From Bacteroidales bacterium (GTDB lineage: Bacteria; Bacteroidota; Bacteroidia; Bacteroidales; UBA932), in NCBI GenBank assembly GCA_024401695.1, contig JAKSKN010000001.1, forward strand, positions 310,001 to 374,000: DNA of 64,000 bases. The letters are read 5' to 3'. The notes under the pieces are model-generated. The model was not told the origin of the DNA. It was given only the letters and a program-made list of their open reading frames with translations, and did no database searches. Positions 1 through 7,772 of this stretch are shown piece after piece. Position 1 is the stretch's first letter. Each line of letters starts with the position of its first letter. Position numbers and translations under genes: made by a program.

Positions 1-73
1 AAAAATCTCGATTTCGAGCTAAAATCCTTCAAATATACAATTTTTTTTAAAAAGATTAATAAATAAAAATCAC

Positions 74-81
74 TACCTTTG
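74..81 (+). promoter_or_regulatory. -7 promoter element of gmk-nadD
   Basis: TACCTTTG matches the Bacteroidota housekeeping -7 consensus TAnnTTTG and ends 16 bases before the gmk ATG at 98. The upstream flank is AT-rich with a T-run at 41-48. No clear -33 TTTG was found at the usual spacing. Confidence 0.6.
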
Positions 82-97
82 CATAAATAATCAGGAA

Positions 98-667
98 ATG
101 TCGGGAAAAGTATTGATATTCTCCGCTCCTTCAGGAGCCGGCAAAAGCACGGTGGTGAACCATCTGCTCAGCTTGTATCCGGAGTTCGAGTTCTCTGTTT
201 CAGCCACTTCCAGAGCCCCTCGCGGCGAAGAAAAAGATGGCGTGGAATACTATTTCATCGATGCCGCGCGCTTTCGCGAACTCATAGCGGCTGACGCATT
301 CGTCGAATACGAAGAAGTCTACGAGGACCGTTTCTACGGTACCCTGAAGTCCGAGGTCGAGCGCATCTGGGCCAAAGGCCACGTCATTCTCTTCGACGTC
401 GATGTCAAGGGAGGCGTAAACCTCAAGAAATACTTCGGTGAGTCGGCATTCTCAATGCTTATACTCCCACCATCCTTTGAAGTCCTTGAGCAGCGTCTCC
501 GCAGTCGCGGGACCGACTCCGAAGAAGCAATAAAGGAAAGGCTCGCCAAGGCGGAATGGGAGATAGGATTCGCCAGAGGCAAATTCGATTATGAACTTGT
601 CAACGACAAGCTTGAAGACACTTTCGCCGAATCAGAACGCGTGGTCGGCAATTTCCTGGACAAATAA
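98..667 (+). CDS. gmk: Guanylate kinase
   Basis: Phosphorylates GMP to GDP with ATP in the cytosol, an essential step of guanine nucleotide synthesis. The 189 residues match the usual family length. The P-loop APSGAGKST lies at residues 10-18, and the GMP-binding stretch with TSRAPRGEEKDGVEYYF follows at about 37-53. The lid and C-terminal helices look complete. The ATG at 98 follows a -7 promoter element. nadD starts 8 bases after the stop, so the two are probably cotranscribed. A gmk-nadD pair is common in Bacteroidales. The identification is secure. Confidence 0.97.
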   Translation: MSGKVLIFSAPSGAGKSTVVNHLLSLYPEFEFSVSATSRAPRGEEKDGVEYYFIDAARFRELIAADAFVEYEEVYEDRFYGTLKSEVERIWAKGHVILFDVDVKGGVNLKKYFGESAFSMLILPPSFEVLEQRLRSRGTDSEEAIKERLAKAEWEIGFARGKFDYELVNDKLEDTFAESERVVGNFLDK

Positions 668-675
668 CGGCAATT

Positions 676-1314
676 ATGAGAATCGCAGTCTACTCCGGAA
701 GTTTCGATCCGCTCCATATCGGTCATCAGGCCATAATGGAATACCTTACGAACGTCCGCGAGTTCGACTGGGTATATCTGGTGATTTCGCCCCAGAACCC
801 CCTCAAGGGGAAAGAAAAGGCCCTGAATGCCGAAGAAAGGTACCAGGCCGCAATCCGTGCCGTCCGGCGTCATCCCGAGCTGCACGTGTGGGTGGACAAC
901 ATCGAGCTCGAAATGCCCGCACCGCACTATACGATAAAGACACTCGACGCATTGAAGAAGCGCGAGCCCGAGAACGACTTCACACTTGTCATCGGTGCCG
1001 ACAATCTGTACGATATCCACAAATGGCGCGATGCACCGCGCATCCTGAGTGAGTTCGGGGTTGCGGTCTATCCTCGCAGCGGTTACGATCTGGAATATAT
1101 CCGAGGGCAGCTCTACGAAGAATGCCGCCACTTCCCCGCCCCGTACGTAATGGACGCATACTCGCTCCATTCCACTCCCGGCACGGTGGGTCTGGAGGAT
1201 TTTGAAAGCCTCTACAACATCCAGATCATAGACGCACCCATCGTTGACATATCATCGACTGAAATCCGCGAAGCCCAGGCCCGCGGAATCGATATGTCTG
1301 AATTCCTGATGTAA
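676..1314 (+). CDS. nadD: Nicotinate-nucleotide adenylyltransferase
   Basis: Transfers AMP from ATP to nicotinate mononucleotide, giving deamido-NAD in NAD biosynthesis. The nucleotidyltransferase signature GSFDPLHIGH sits at residues 8-17, with the HIGH-type ATP-binding motif. The C-terminal ISSTEIR motif is present near residue 200, so the protein is complete at 212 residues, slightly above the usual 190-200. It follows gmk by 8 bases and shares its promoter. The stop at 1314 is almost contiguous with the end of a convergent gene at 1316, and no terminator hairpin is visible between them. Confidence 0.95.
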   Translation: MRIAVYSGSFDPLHIGHQAIMEYLTNVREFDWVYLVISPQNPLKGKEKALNAEERYQAAIRAVRRHPELHVWVDNIELEMPAPHYTIKTLDALKKREPENDFTLVIGADNLYDIHKWRDAPRILSEFGVAVYPRSGYDLEYIRGQLYEECRHFPAPYVMDAYSLHSTPGTVGLEDFESLYNIQIIDAPIVDISSTEIREAQARGIDMSEFLM

Positions 1315-1315
1315 G

Positions 1316-2977
1316 CTATCTGCCCGCGACACGGGCGATTTCCTCATACGCAAGCGACAGCCTGATGAAATCGGCGAGAGCCTTCGTGTCCATTGACTCA
1401 AGCATACGCGCATCGGCATACGTACTTTCCCCATACACAGCCGGCAGGCATCCCAGGACCAAATCAGGGTCTATGGAATTCGGGAAATCCCGCCACAGGG
1501 CAAATATCTCCAGCGCCCACTCGAGCTTCGCTTCAATGCCTTCGGGCATCCCGTAAGGGCTGGCATCAGCAACGGAAACCAGATGCCCGGCGAAAGCCTC
1601 CACTCCATCCTTCACTTTCTGCTGGAAGCTTGGATCCATCAGCCTGTACATTTCAAGCTGCTCACCGAATGACCTGGTTGCAGAAGCGGTCCTCTTATAT
1701 CTGCTGTCAGCAGTAGCGAACCAAAGCTGCATCGAGGCAGCCGGGTCCTTCGAGCCCTGAGCCCTGGAAATCGCAAGGGCAGCCTCGGACGGGCAGCGAT
1801 CCTTCAACACACGGCCGGCAGCAGCCAATGCCTGCGCGCCCGCAACATCTTCATTGGCAAGAAGGATATCAAGACATCTTTGCAGCAAGACAAGCACATC
1901 CGGGGCTCCGTCACCATCCGTATCATCTTCAGGCCGGAATGTTTCCCAAAGGCGCACAAGAGACATAGCCACTCCAGACGCAGAGCCGGCATCGATGTCA
2001 CGGTGCAGAAGTACCGGCAGCGCCTTGCGCCACTCACCCCGGCAGAGCTCGGTGTCAACAGGGAATGCATCTGACAGGACGTCGCCGAATTCGACACAAT
2101 AAAGGCCCGTTTCCCGGATTCCGCTGAAATCCGCGACAGCATATGCGCAGCCGTCTTCCCTCTCCGGCCAGACCTTCACGTCCGCACGCATAACGAGCTG
2201 CCTGTAGCCTTCCGAATTGATCCGATAGACATTTGCCTGGTCCGGCAACTTGCCTTCGGCTGCCTTGAGCACCGCCCTCTTGGTCTGGGCGCAAAGGTAT
2301 CCGATACGGGAGACGACCGGAGACGAGGCGCGGGCCCGGAATGATTCGCCGGACGGCACAATGAGCCATTCAACCACATTGCCTGTCCTGCCGGATGGGA
2401 TCGGCGACTCCAGCAGCACCCCGTCATCCCCGCCAGAAAGCGAAAAACCGCCGGCAGAAGTGATATTGACAAGCATTTCCGGATTCTCAGGAAGCAAAAC
2501 AAGGGAATTTCCGGTATATTTTCGGTCCGAGACCGTGCGCGGACGGCCATCTATGAAGCAATTCCTGCCAAGGAACAGATCCGGACGCAACAGGATGGCG
2601 AATGATATCCTGCCCTCAAGAGACTGCGGCAAAGCTTCTGTCAGGAACACGGACACGGACACACCCGGGCCCCTGGATTCTCCCTTGACAAAGAGGGAAT
2701 ACCCACCGTCACCCAAACGGATCTCAATCCTGTCCCCGGCCAGGTCAGGATGGCGCGCCTCCACCTTGAATGCAGTCATATCCCCTGATACGGACAGCCC
2801 GCCGATCTTTGACAGCAGCGTACTGCCCTGGGTGATGCTGGAGCCGTTGTCACCGTCGTACAGGTGAACCTCAGAACCGCGGGACTCGAAGAAGAGGCTG
2901 TTGTTCAGCTTCAGGCTCTGGGCAGACAGCGTCAGAACAGATAACAGGGCAGCGGACAGGAGGAGGAATCTTCTCAT
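1316..2977 (-). CDS. Secreted degenerate GH9-like protein with cellulase-N Ig-like domain
   Basis: The 553-residue product starts with a signal peptide ending near Ala19-Gln20. Residues about 20-215 form a beta-rich region I do not recognise. Residues about 218-307 resemble the Ig-like domain that precedes GH9 catalytic domains. The remaining 245 residues recall GH9 pieces: DGDGAPDVL near 354-362 for the usual GNGIPDLLDE helix, an Ala-rich helix, and ASPYGMPEG near 472-480. A GH9 barrel normally needs about 430 residues, and I cannot find the DAGD catalytic motif or the late catalytic Glu. It is probably not a working glycosidase; carbohydrate binding is an inference. Its ATG overlaps the stop of the upstream haem-propeller gene, so it is the third gene of an operon. 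Confidence 0.6.
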   Translation of the reverse strand: MRRFLLLSAALLSVLTLSAQSLKLNNSLFFESRGSEVHLYDGDNGSSITQGSTLLSKIGGLSVSGDMTAFKVEARHPDLAGDRIEIRLGDGGYSLFVKGESRGPGVSVSVFLTEALPQSLEGRISFAILLRPDLFLGRNCFIDGRPRTVSDRKYTGNSLVLLPENPEMLVNITSAGGFSLSGGDDGVLLESPIPSGRTGNVVEWLIVPSGESFRARASSPVVSRIGYLCAQTKRAVLKAAEGKLPDQANVYRINSEGYRQLVMRADVKVWPEREDGCAYAVADFSGIRETGLYCVEFGDVLSDAFPVDTELCRGEWRKALPVLLHRDIDAGSASGVAMSLVRLWETFRPEDDTDGDGAPDVLVLLQRCLDILLANEDVAGAQALAAAGRVLKDRCPSEAALAISRAQGSKDPAASMQLWFATADSRYKRTASATRSFGEQLEMYRLMDPSFQQKVKDGVEAFAGHLVSVADASPYGMPEGIEAKLEWALEIFALWRDFPNSIDPDLVLGCLPAVYGESTYADARMLESMDTKALADFIRLSLAYEEIARVAGR

Positions 2978-4443
2978 TCAAACACTTCGCTTTGAGCGTC
3001 GAACATAGCCTTCGAATCCTTGACAGTAATCCCCGTTGAACTGCTGCCAAGGTCAGGGACGTTGAATGATTTCAGATTGAGTTCGTAGAACCTTGATGAC
3101 TTCTGCGGAAGGACAAAAGGCTTTGACGGATTCCCTTCCGAATCAAGATGGCAGAAATACGGCTTGGCAAATTGTCCGTCACCTCTCTTGCTGGCAAACA
3201 CGAACCATTTCCCGTCCGATGACCAGCTGTGATAGGTGTCAGAACCGGATTCATCCTTTTTCACACCGGCCAGCGCATTGAGTTCCCCTGTTTCAAGATC
3301 GATCATCTGAATGGTACTTTCACCGTGGTCAATCGGGAACGTTCCATATTCCGCGACCGTGAACATCAGCCATCTGCCGTCAGGCGACGTCTTCGGATGG
3401 CATACGGATCCATTGTGAGCTGACGCACTCCAGACAGTGTCAATCTGATCCGAAATCTCACCGCTTTCGCTGTTGAATGCGGCACGTACGAGGGAGTATC
3501 TGAGTTTTCCTATGTCATCCGGAAGTGAAACGCTATCTGCCACACAATAGAATACGGACTCCCCGTCTGCAGAGAAACAAGGGAAGGTTTCGAGCTTGCT
3601 GGGAGCAGCGACGTGCGGGAGGTTGATCATCCTGTTGTTGTCAAAATCGGCCACAGTCAGATCCGACTCGGAGTCATATACCTCCATCCTGTTCCTGCTG
3701 GTAGTGTGGAAGCTCGGGAGAATGATATTCGTCGAAAATACACCGAAACGGCCGGAAGGATGGATCTCGCCATAGACAGTTCCCGACAGCATACCCGGAG
3801 CGTTAAGCGTCAATTTCCGGAGTTTTCCGTCACGGTTAAGGATTGTACCTCCGTGCGGGCCGCGGATATAGAAGAAAGACAGGTCGCCCCGCTGCTGCAC
3901 GTGTGTGTGGCAGTTCATACAGGCGTTGTCGGTATGCTTGTAGTCACAAATGGTTGTCTCGTCAAAATTTTCGATGCACCGCTCCATTATGCTCACCTCG
4001 TGCCACATCTGGAAGGATGGTTCGATGAGCCTGTATGTCAGATAGGCGTCTACCGGGTCTTCGCTTACGTAAATATTCCAGCTGTCAGTCACAACCTGCC
4101 CGCTGACCCGCGCTTCCGCACTGACCGAAATGGTCTTGCCTTCCGCACCGGCGATGAATGATTTCCATTTTCCAAGCGGCCATTCCACTTCTGTGCCCTT
4201 TATTATAACCGTCTTGTCTCCGACAGTGAAGCTTGTGCTGGCCTTCTTCGCGTCCTTGATGGCATAGTGAAAGTTCAGCGGCGCTACATTGGCCGGCACC
4301 GTCACTTCTTTGTAATCGGGATATATCGTAAGCGGGCCGCAGCTCCCGTCAACGGCAGTATATGCACTTCCCTTTCCGCAGCACGAAACTGCGAGGCAGA
4401 CTGTCGCTGCAAGCAATATCAATCCTAAAGTCTTGCGAATCAT
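2974..4443 (-). CDS. PD40-type beta-propeller lipoprotein with a haem c motif
   Basis: The 489-residue protein has a lipoprotein signal peptide with Cys at 21-22, so it is probably anchored in a membrane facing the periplasm or the surface. Residues about 30-130 look beta-rich. A single CMNCH motif at 175-179 fits the CxxCH site for covalent haem c. The C-terminal 300 residues hold repeated PD40/TolB-like blades, for example SPDGRWLMFTV and SSDGKWFVFASKR. The reading frame overlaps both neighbours by four bases (ATGA type), giving a translationally coupled trio. Similar haem-propeller proteins occur in Bacteroides; the substrate is unknown. Electron transfer or surface sensing is only a guess. 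Confidence 0.7.
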   Translation of the reverse strand: MIRKTLGLILLAATVCLAVSCCGKGSAYTAVDGSCGPLTIYPDYKEVTVPANVAPLNFHYAIKDAKKASTSFTVGDKTVIIKGTEVEWPLGKWKSFIAGAEGKTISVSAEARVSGQVVTDSWNIYVSEDPVDAYLTYRLIEPSFQMWHEVSIMERCIENFDETTICDYKHTDNACMNCHTHVQQRGDLSFFYIRGPHGGTILNRDGKLRKLTLNAPGMLSGTVYGEIHPSGRFGVFSTNIILPSFHTTSRNRMEVYDSESDLTVADFDNNRMINLPHVAAPSKLETFPCFSADGESVFYCVADSVSLPDDIGKLRYSLVRAAFNSESGEISDQIDTVWSASAHNGSVCHPKTSPDGRWLMFTVAEYGTFPIDHGESTIQMIDLETGELNALAGVKKDESGSDTYHSWSSDGKWFVFASKRGDGQFAKPYFCHLDSEGNPSKPFVLPQKSSRFYELNLKSFNVPDLGSSSTGITVKDSKAMFDAQSEVFE

Positions 4444-5849
4444 TGTGCAGAAGCATTAAGGGCTTTCATATAATAATACCAGTAAGTATTCCTGTATCTT
4501 TCAGGGAAGCGGAAGAAGGAGCTCATCTTCTTTACAGTCGTCAGTTCGATGCCATATTCGGCCGCAGCCCTTTCTGTCATCAAATCTTTCTGGCTGAGCC
4601 AGATGAGCACAGCCTGGTGGTAAAGTTCAGCATCTACCCTGTCCGGAGAATAGTCCTCAATGAACTGATCCAGGTCATATCGCATAAGGTCGTAGCACAA
4701 AAGATAGTTTCTGGCCAGCCTGTTATCCGGATTGGCCTCAAGAAGGCCGAGCAATATGGCGCGGGGCCTGTCTGAGAGGTGGACGAAATCATTGGCGGCA
4801 AGATTGGCGCGAGCAGCATTCAATACGGCCTGCGTGGCTTCATCCTGATTGCCGGGCATCATACTTTCAGCCCATTTTCCATAAAACAGGGTTTTACTGA
4901 GCAGGTTGAGATACTTATGGGCGGCCGCATCCTCGCCGGTGATCAGGGCCACATTCGCAAGGCGCTTGATATATCTGACTCCCGTATGGTTCGGAGAGGT
5001 CTGCAGGGCCGTCATAGCACTCTGCTCGGCAATATTCATACTACCCAGCTGGTACCACGCTTCGCCTGCGAGGCAGTTCGTGAACGTGCTCTGACCGCCG
5101 ACGACACGAAACAGCAGATCATAAGCCTCGCCTTGAGAGTGGTCGAACAACTTGTTGCCGAGCTGCCCTTTCATCGCCTGCGCAAGATTGTAGCAGTAGC
5201 TTGCCTCGGCCATATGCAGGTCCTTGCGGGAGAGCTTGATCACCTTGTCCCAATTCTCCCTCGACAATTCGTCGTCAAGTCCTATCAGACGCTCGTAGTC
5301 GAACTTGGGCACACTCCAAAGCTTTCCGTAATTGTCGTTGGCAGGGGCACCAAAAGCCCAGACACCTGCAACAAGAAGGATGATAACGGCGGCGGCTTTT
5401 AACCATATACGTTTGAACTGCAATGCAAGCAGGACAAGCGAAAGATAGCACAATACAACAATCGTATATCTGGTGACATACAGATTGCCGGTCTCGCGCA
5501 TGAAGGACCAGATAAATAATGCGGCAGCGACAGCAAGCGAAGGCCATTTCCCTACAAATTTACGGCAGATCCGGTATGTCACCACGCCTATGGCGGTCAA
5601 AAGCAGTGCGACAATCAGCGGGCCGGCTACGGGAAGCAGGAAGAACTGCTCCAGGAAATCGCCAATAAGTCTCGAAAGCCATCCGATACCTTTATAAGTC
5701 TGGCAAATATAATTCCAGTCATAGAGGAACAGGCTCATCTGTTCCCTTCTTATCAAGTGATATGGATATGCGATCTGAAAGAATCCGAAAGAGGCCAGGA
5801 ATGCCACGGAAGCCGCAATTTCTCCAATGTATCTGTTAATTGCATTCAT
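4440..5849 (-). CDS. DUF6057-like membrane protein with TPR-like C-terminus
   Basis: About five hydrophobic segments occupy the N-terminal 175 residues, followed by some 290 residues of helical, TPR-like repeats expected in the periplasm. It resembles the Bacteroidota family DUF6057, whose function is unknown. The frame is open upstream to a GTG at 5876. I prefer the ATG at 5849 (469 residues) because a -7 element, TAAGTTTG, lies at 5856-5863 and would be inside the coding region if the GTG were used. It leads a three-gene operon with the haem-propeller lipoprotein and the GH9-like protein. It starts just past the susCD terminator, so it is transcribed separately from susCD. Confidence 0.7.
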   Translation of the reverse strand: MNAINRYIGEIAASVAFLASFGFFQIAYPYHLIRREQMSLFLYDWNYICQTYKGIGWLSRLIGDFLEQFFLLPVAGPLIVALLLTAIGVVTYRICRKFVGKWPSLAVAAALFIWSFMRETGNLYVTRYTIVVLCYLSLVLLALQFKRIWLKAAAVIILLVAGVWAFGAPANDNYGKLWSVPKFDYERLIGLDDELSRENWDKVIKLSRKDLHMAEASYCYNLAQAMKGQLGNKLFDHSQGEAYDLLFRVVGGQSTFTNCLAGEAWYQLGSMNIAEQSAMTALQTSPNHTGVRYIKRLANVALITGEDAAAHKYLNLLSKTLFYGKWAESMMPGNQDEATQAVLNAARANLAANDFVHLSDRPRAILLGLLEANPDNRLARNYLLCYDLMRYDLDQFIEDYSPDRVDAELYHQAVLIWLSQKDLMTERAAAEYGIELTTVKKMSSFFRFPERYRNTYWYYYMKALNASAQ

Positions 5850-5855
5850 CTCCCG

Positions 5856-5863
5856 CAAACTTA
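5856..5863 (-). promoter_or_regulatory. -7 element of the DUF6057-like operon
   Basis: On the minus strand this reads TAAGTTTG, a full match to TAnnTTTG. It ends 6 bases before the ATG at 5849, so the message would be leaderless or nearly so. It lies just downstream of the susD terminator. Confidence 0.55.
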
Positions 5864-5881
5864 CGAAATTCTTCACTCAAA

Positions 5882-5911
5882 TAAAAAAAAGAAGGGGCTC
5901 GAAAGCCCCTT
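5882..5911 (-). terminator. Rho-independent terminator of susCD
   Basis: AAGGGGCT at 5892-5899 pairs with AGCCCCTT at 5904-5911 around a CGAA loop. On the minus strand the 8-bp stem is followed by C and then eight T (5883-5890). It lies 30 bases past the susD stop. Confidence 0.9.
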
Positions 5912-5940
5912 CAATTCATATTGAGTCTTGGATATGACTA

Positions 5941-7758
5941 CTAGTTGTTGGTGGTCCAACCGAGAACATCCTGGATATTAGGGTTACCAACCTTGACGTC
6001 ACGTGGGAATGGCAGGTACTCGTGCTTGCCAGTCTGGAACTTCTCATAGTGAGCCTTGACGTAGTTAACAGTGAGTTTGTGCTCTGAACCGCCATTGAAG
6101 AATTCATCGGTGGAAACAGGGATTCTGTCGTGGAAACCTGAGCCGTTGAAAATCTGGTCAAGGTTGACCTTGCCCTGAGCGCCCCAGCGAACGAGGTCGT
6201 GGAAGCGGCAGCCTTCGAACCAGAGCTCGTACTGCTTCTCATCCATTACGTCCTGGAGTGTGAGGCTTGAGCTGATCTTGCCTGAACCTGAACGCTTCTG
6301 AACTTCGTTGAGAGCTGCGAGACCCTTTGCCTCATCGCTTGAGCCGATGCAAGCCTCAGCGTAGAGAAGGAGAGCTTCAGCATAGCGGGCCATGCAGAGG
6401 TTAGAGGTGTTGGAGTTAGGACCGAGGCTAGAGAGGTCATCACCCTTGTAGCTTGCAGGGGCTGGAGCAATCATCCTAGGGATGTTGTGCCATACCATTC
6501 TCTTCCACTCGAAGAATTCGTGGCTGTAAACACCTGATGTGTTTGCAATACCGCGCTTAGGGTCAACCTTCTTCTGATCCATAGTACCGTCGTTGCAAGC
6601 GGAACCGCTCCAGTCCATCTCGAAGAGGAACTCGTCAGGAGTGAGGAATGTAGCGAGACGGCGAGGTGAGTCACCATCGTGCTCGAGGAACTTCTTTGCG
6701 AAGTCCTGCTGGATAGCACCACCGTTCCAGCCGCCACCGCCACCAGGGAGGTTTTCGCAAACTGAAGGAGTGGAAGCCAATGCATCAGTACGCCAGCAGA
6801 GAACGTCGGCGACCATCCAACGGCCGCGCTGGATAGGAGTACCTGAACCCCAGCCATTGGCTGTGAAGTTAGGATCCTCCTGGAAGTTAGGAGCGAAGAT
6901 AACCTCAGAGTTACCGTCACCGGCAGCGTGGGTGAGCTTCCAGAAATCCTGTGAAGGGACGAGGGAGTAGCTTCCTTCGCTGATGAGGGCGCCGAGATAC
7001 TTGCGTGCGGTAGCTGCGTCGTTGTTGAACATAGCGGCCTTACCTGCTACGAACTGGGCGAAACCCTTGGTCATACGAGCGGTAGCATCCTTGTCAGTTG
7101 CGCCTGCACGTACTGGAAGAGAACCTGAAGCGATTGCCTTTTCGCACTCTGCGATAACCCAGTCGAGAACCTGCTTCTGATTCTCAGCCTGAACTGGGAG
7201 TTCATCACCGAGAAGGAGGCGGTCAACGATGCAAGGAGTGTTCCAGGCGAGAGCTTCCATCAAATGCATATATGCACGGAATACGCGGGCCTCAGCTACG
7301 CACTGGTTGGTGAAAGCGCTGGTGAACTTAGGCTCTGCACCGTCCTTGTTCTCATTCGTGAAGTTTGAGATTACGAGGTTGGCAGTATAGATGGAGTTTG
7401 CATAACCGCTGTAGAGGTTGTTCAGCGGACCGTTGGCGTTATCATAACGGAATTCGTCGAATACACGGAAGTCACCGTGGTCCTCAGCGTCACCACCTGC
7501 AGCGAGGATATCGTCTGAAGAGTAGTTGAAGATCATAAGCTGGTTGTTGTAGATACCTTCTGTACCTGCAATACCGTGACCGCCGAAGCAGCTTACGTAC
7601 ATATTGGTAAGGAGGGCCTCTGCATCAGCGTCAGACTGATAGAATGTCTCCTCGCTTACGACACCCTTCTGAGGAATATCAAGATTCTTCTCACAAGAAG
7701 CTGTTGCGAAGATGGCTGCAATAGCAAGGATGGAGTAAATTATCTTTTTCATATTCAT
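5941..7758 (-). CDS. susD: SusD/RagB family surface glycan-binding lipoprotein
   Basis: Surface lipoprotein that caps the SusC pore and delivers ligand to it. The signal peptide ends in a lipobox with Cys22, followed by EKN, compatible with surface export. The N-terminal segment (GVVSEETFYQSDADAEALLTN), the TPR-like helices and the C-terminal FRLVRW-like stretch (CRFHDLVRWGAQGK) with a closing YLPFPRDV are standard SusD features. Its 605 residues fall within the family range. It lies 14 bases after susC and is followed by a strong terminator. Ligand specificity cannot be read from sequence; no intact polysaccharide-degrading enzyme lies in the same transcript. Confidence 0.93.
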   Translation of the reverse strand: MNMKKIIYSILAIAAIFATASCEKNLDIPQKGVVSEETFYQSDADAEALLTNMYVSCFGGHGIAGTEGIYNNQLMIFNYSSDDILAAGGDAEDHGDFRVFDEFRYDNANGPLNNLYSGYANSIYTANLVISNFTNENKDGAEPKFTSAFTNQCVAEARVFRAYMHLMEALAWNTPCIVDRLLLGDELPVQAENQKQVLDWVIAECEKAIASGSLPVRAGATDKDATARMTKGFAQFVAGKAAMFNNDAATARKYLGALISEGSYSLVPSQDFWKLTHAAGDGNSEVIFAPNFQEDPNFTANGWGSGTPIQRGRWMVADVLCWRTDALASTPSVCENLPGGGGGWNGGAIQQDFAKKFLEHDGDSPRRLATFLTPDEFLFEMDWSGSACNDGTMDQKKVDPKRGIANTSGVYSHEFFEWKRMVWHNIPRMIAPAPASYKGDDLSSLGPNSNTSNLCMARYAEALLLYAEACIGSSDEAKGLAALNEVQKRSGSGKISSSLTLQDVMDEKQYELWFEGCRFHDLVRWGAQGKVNLDQIFNGSGFHDRIPVSTDEFFNGGSEHKLTVNYVKAHYEKFQTGKHEYLPFPRDVKVGNPNIQDVLGWTTNN

Positions 7759-7772
7759 TGTCCTTTACGAGA

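Noticed and set aside
7-18. Small dyad CTCGATTTCGAG at the window start as a terminator
   Set aside because: A stem of five bases with a short T-run at the very edge of the window; the context is missing.
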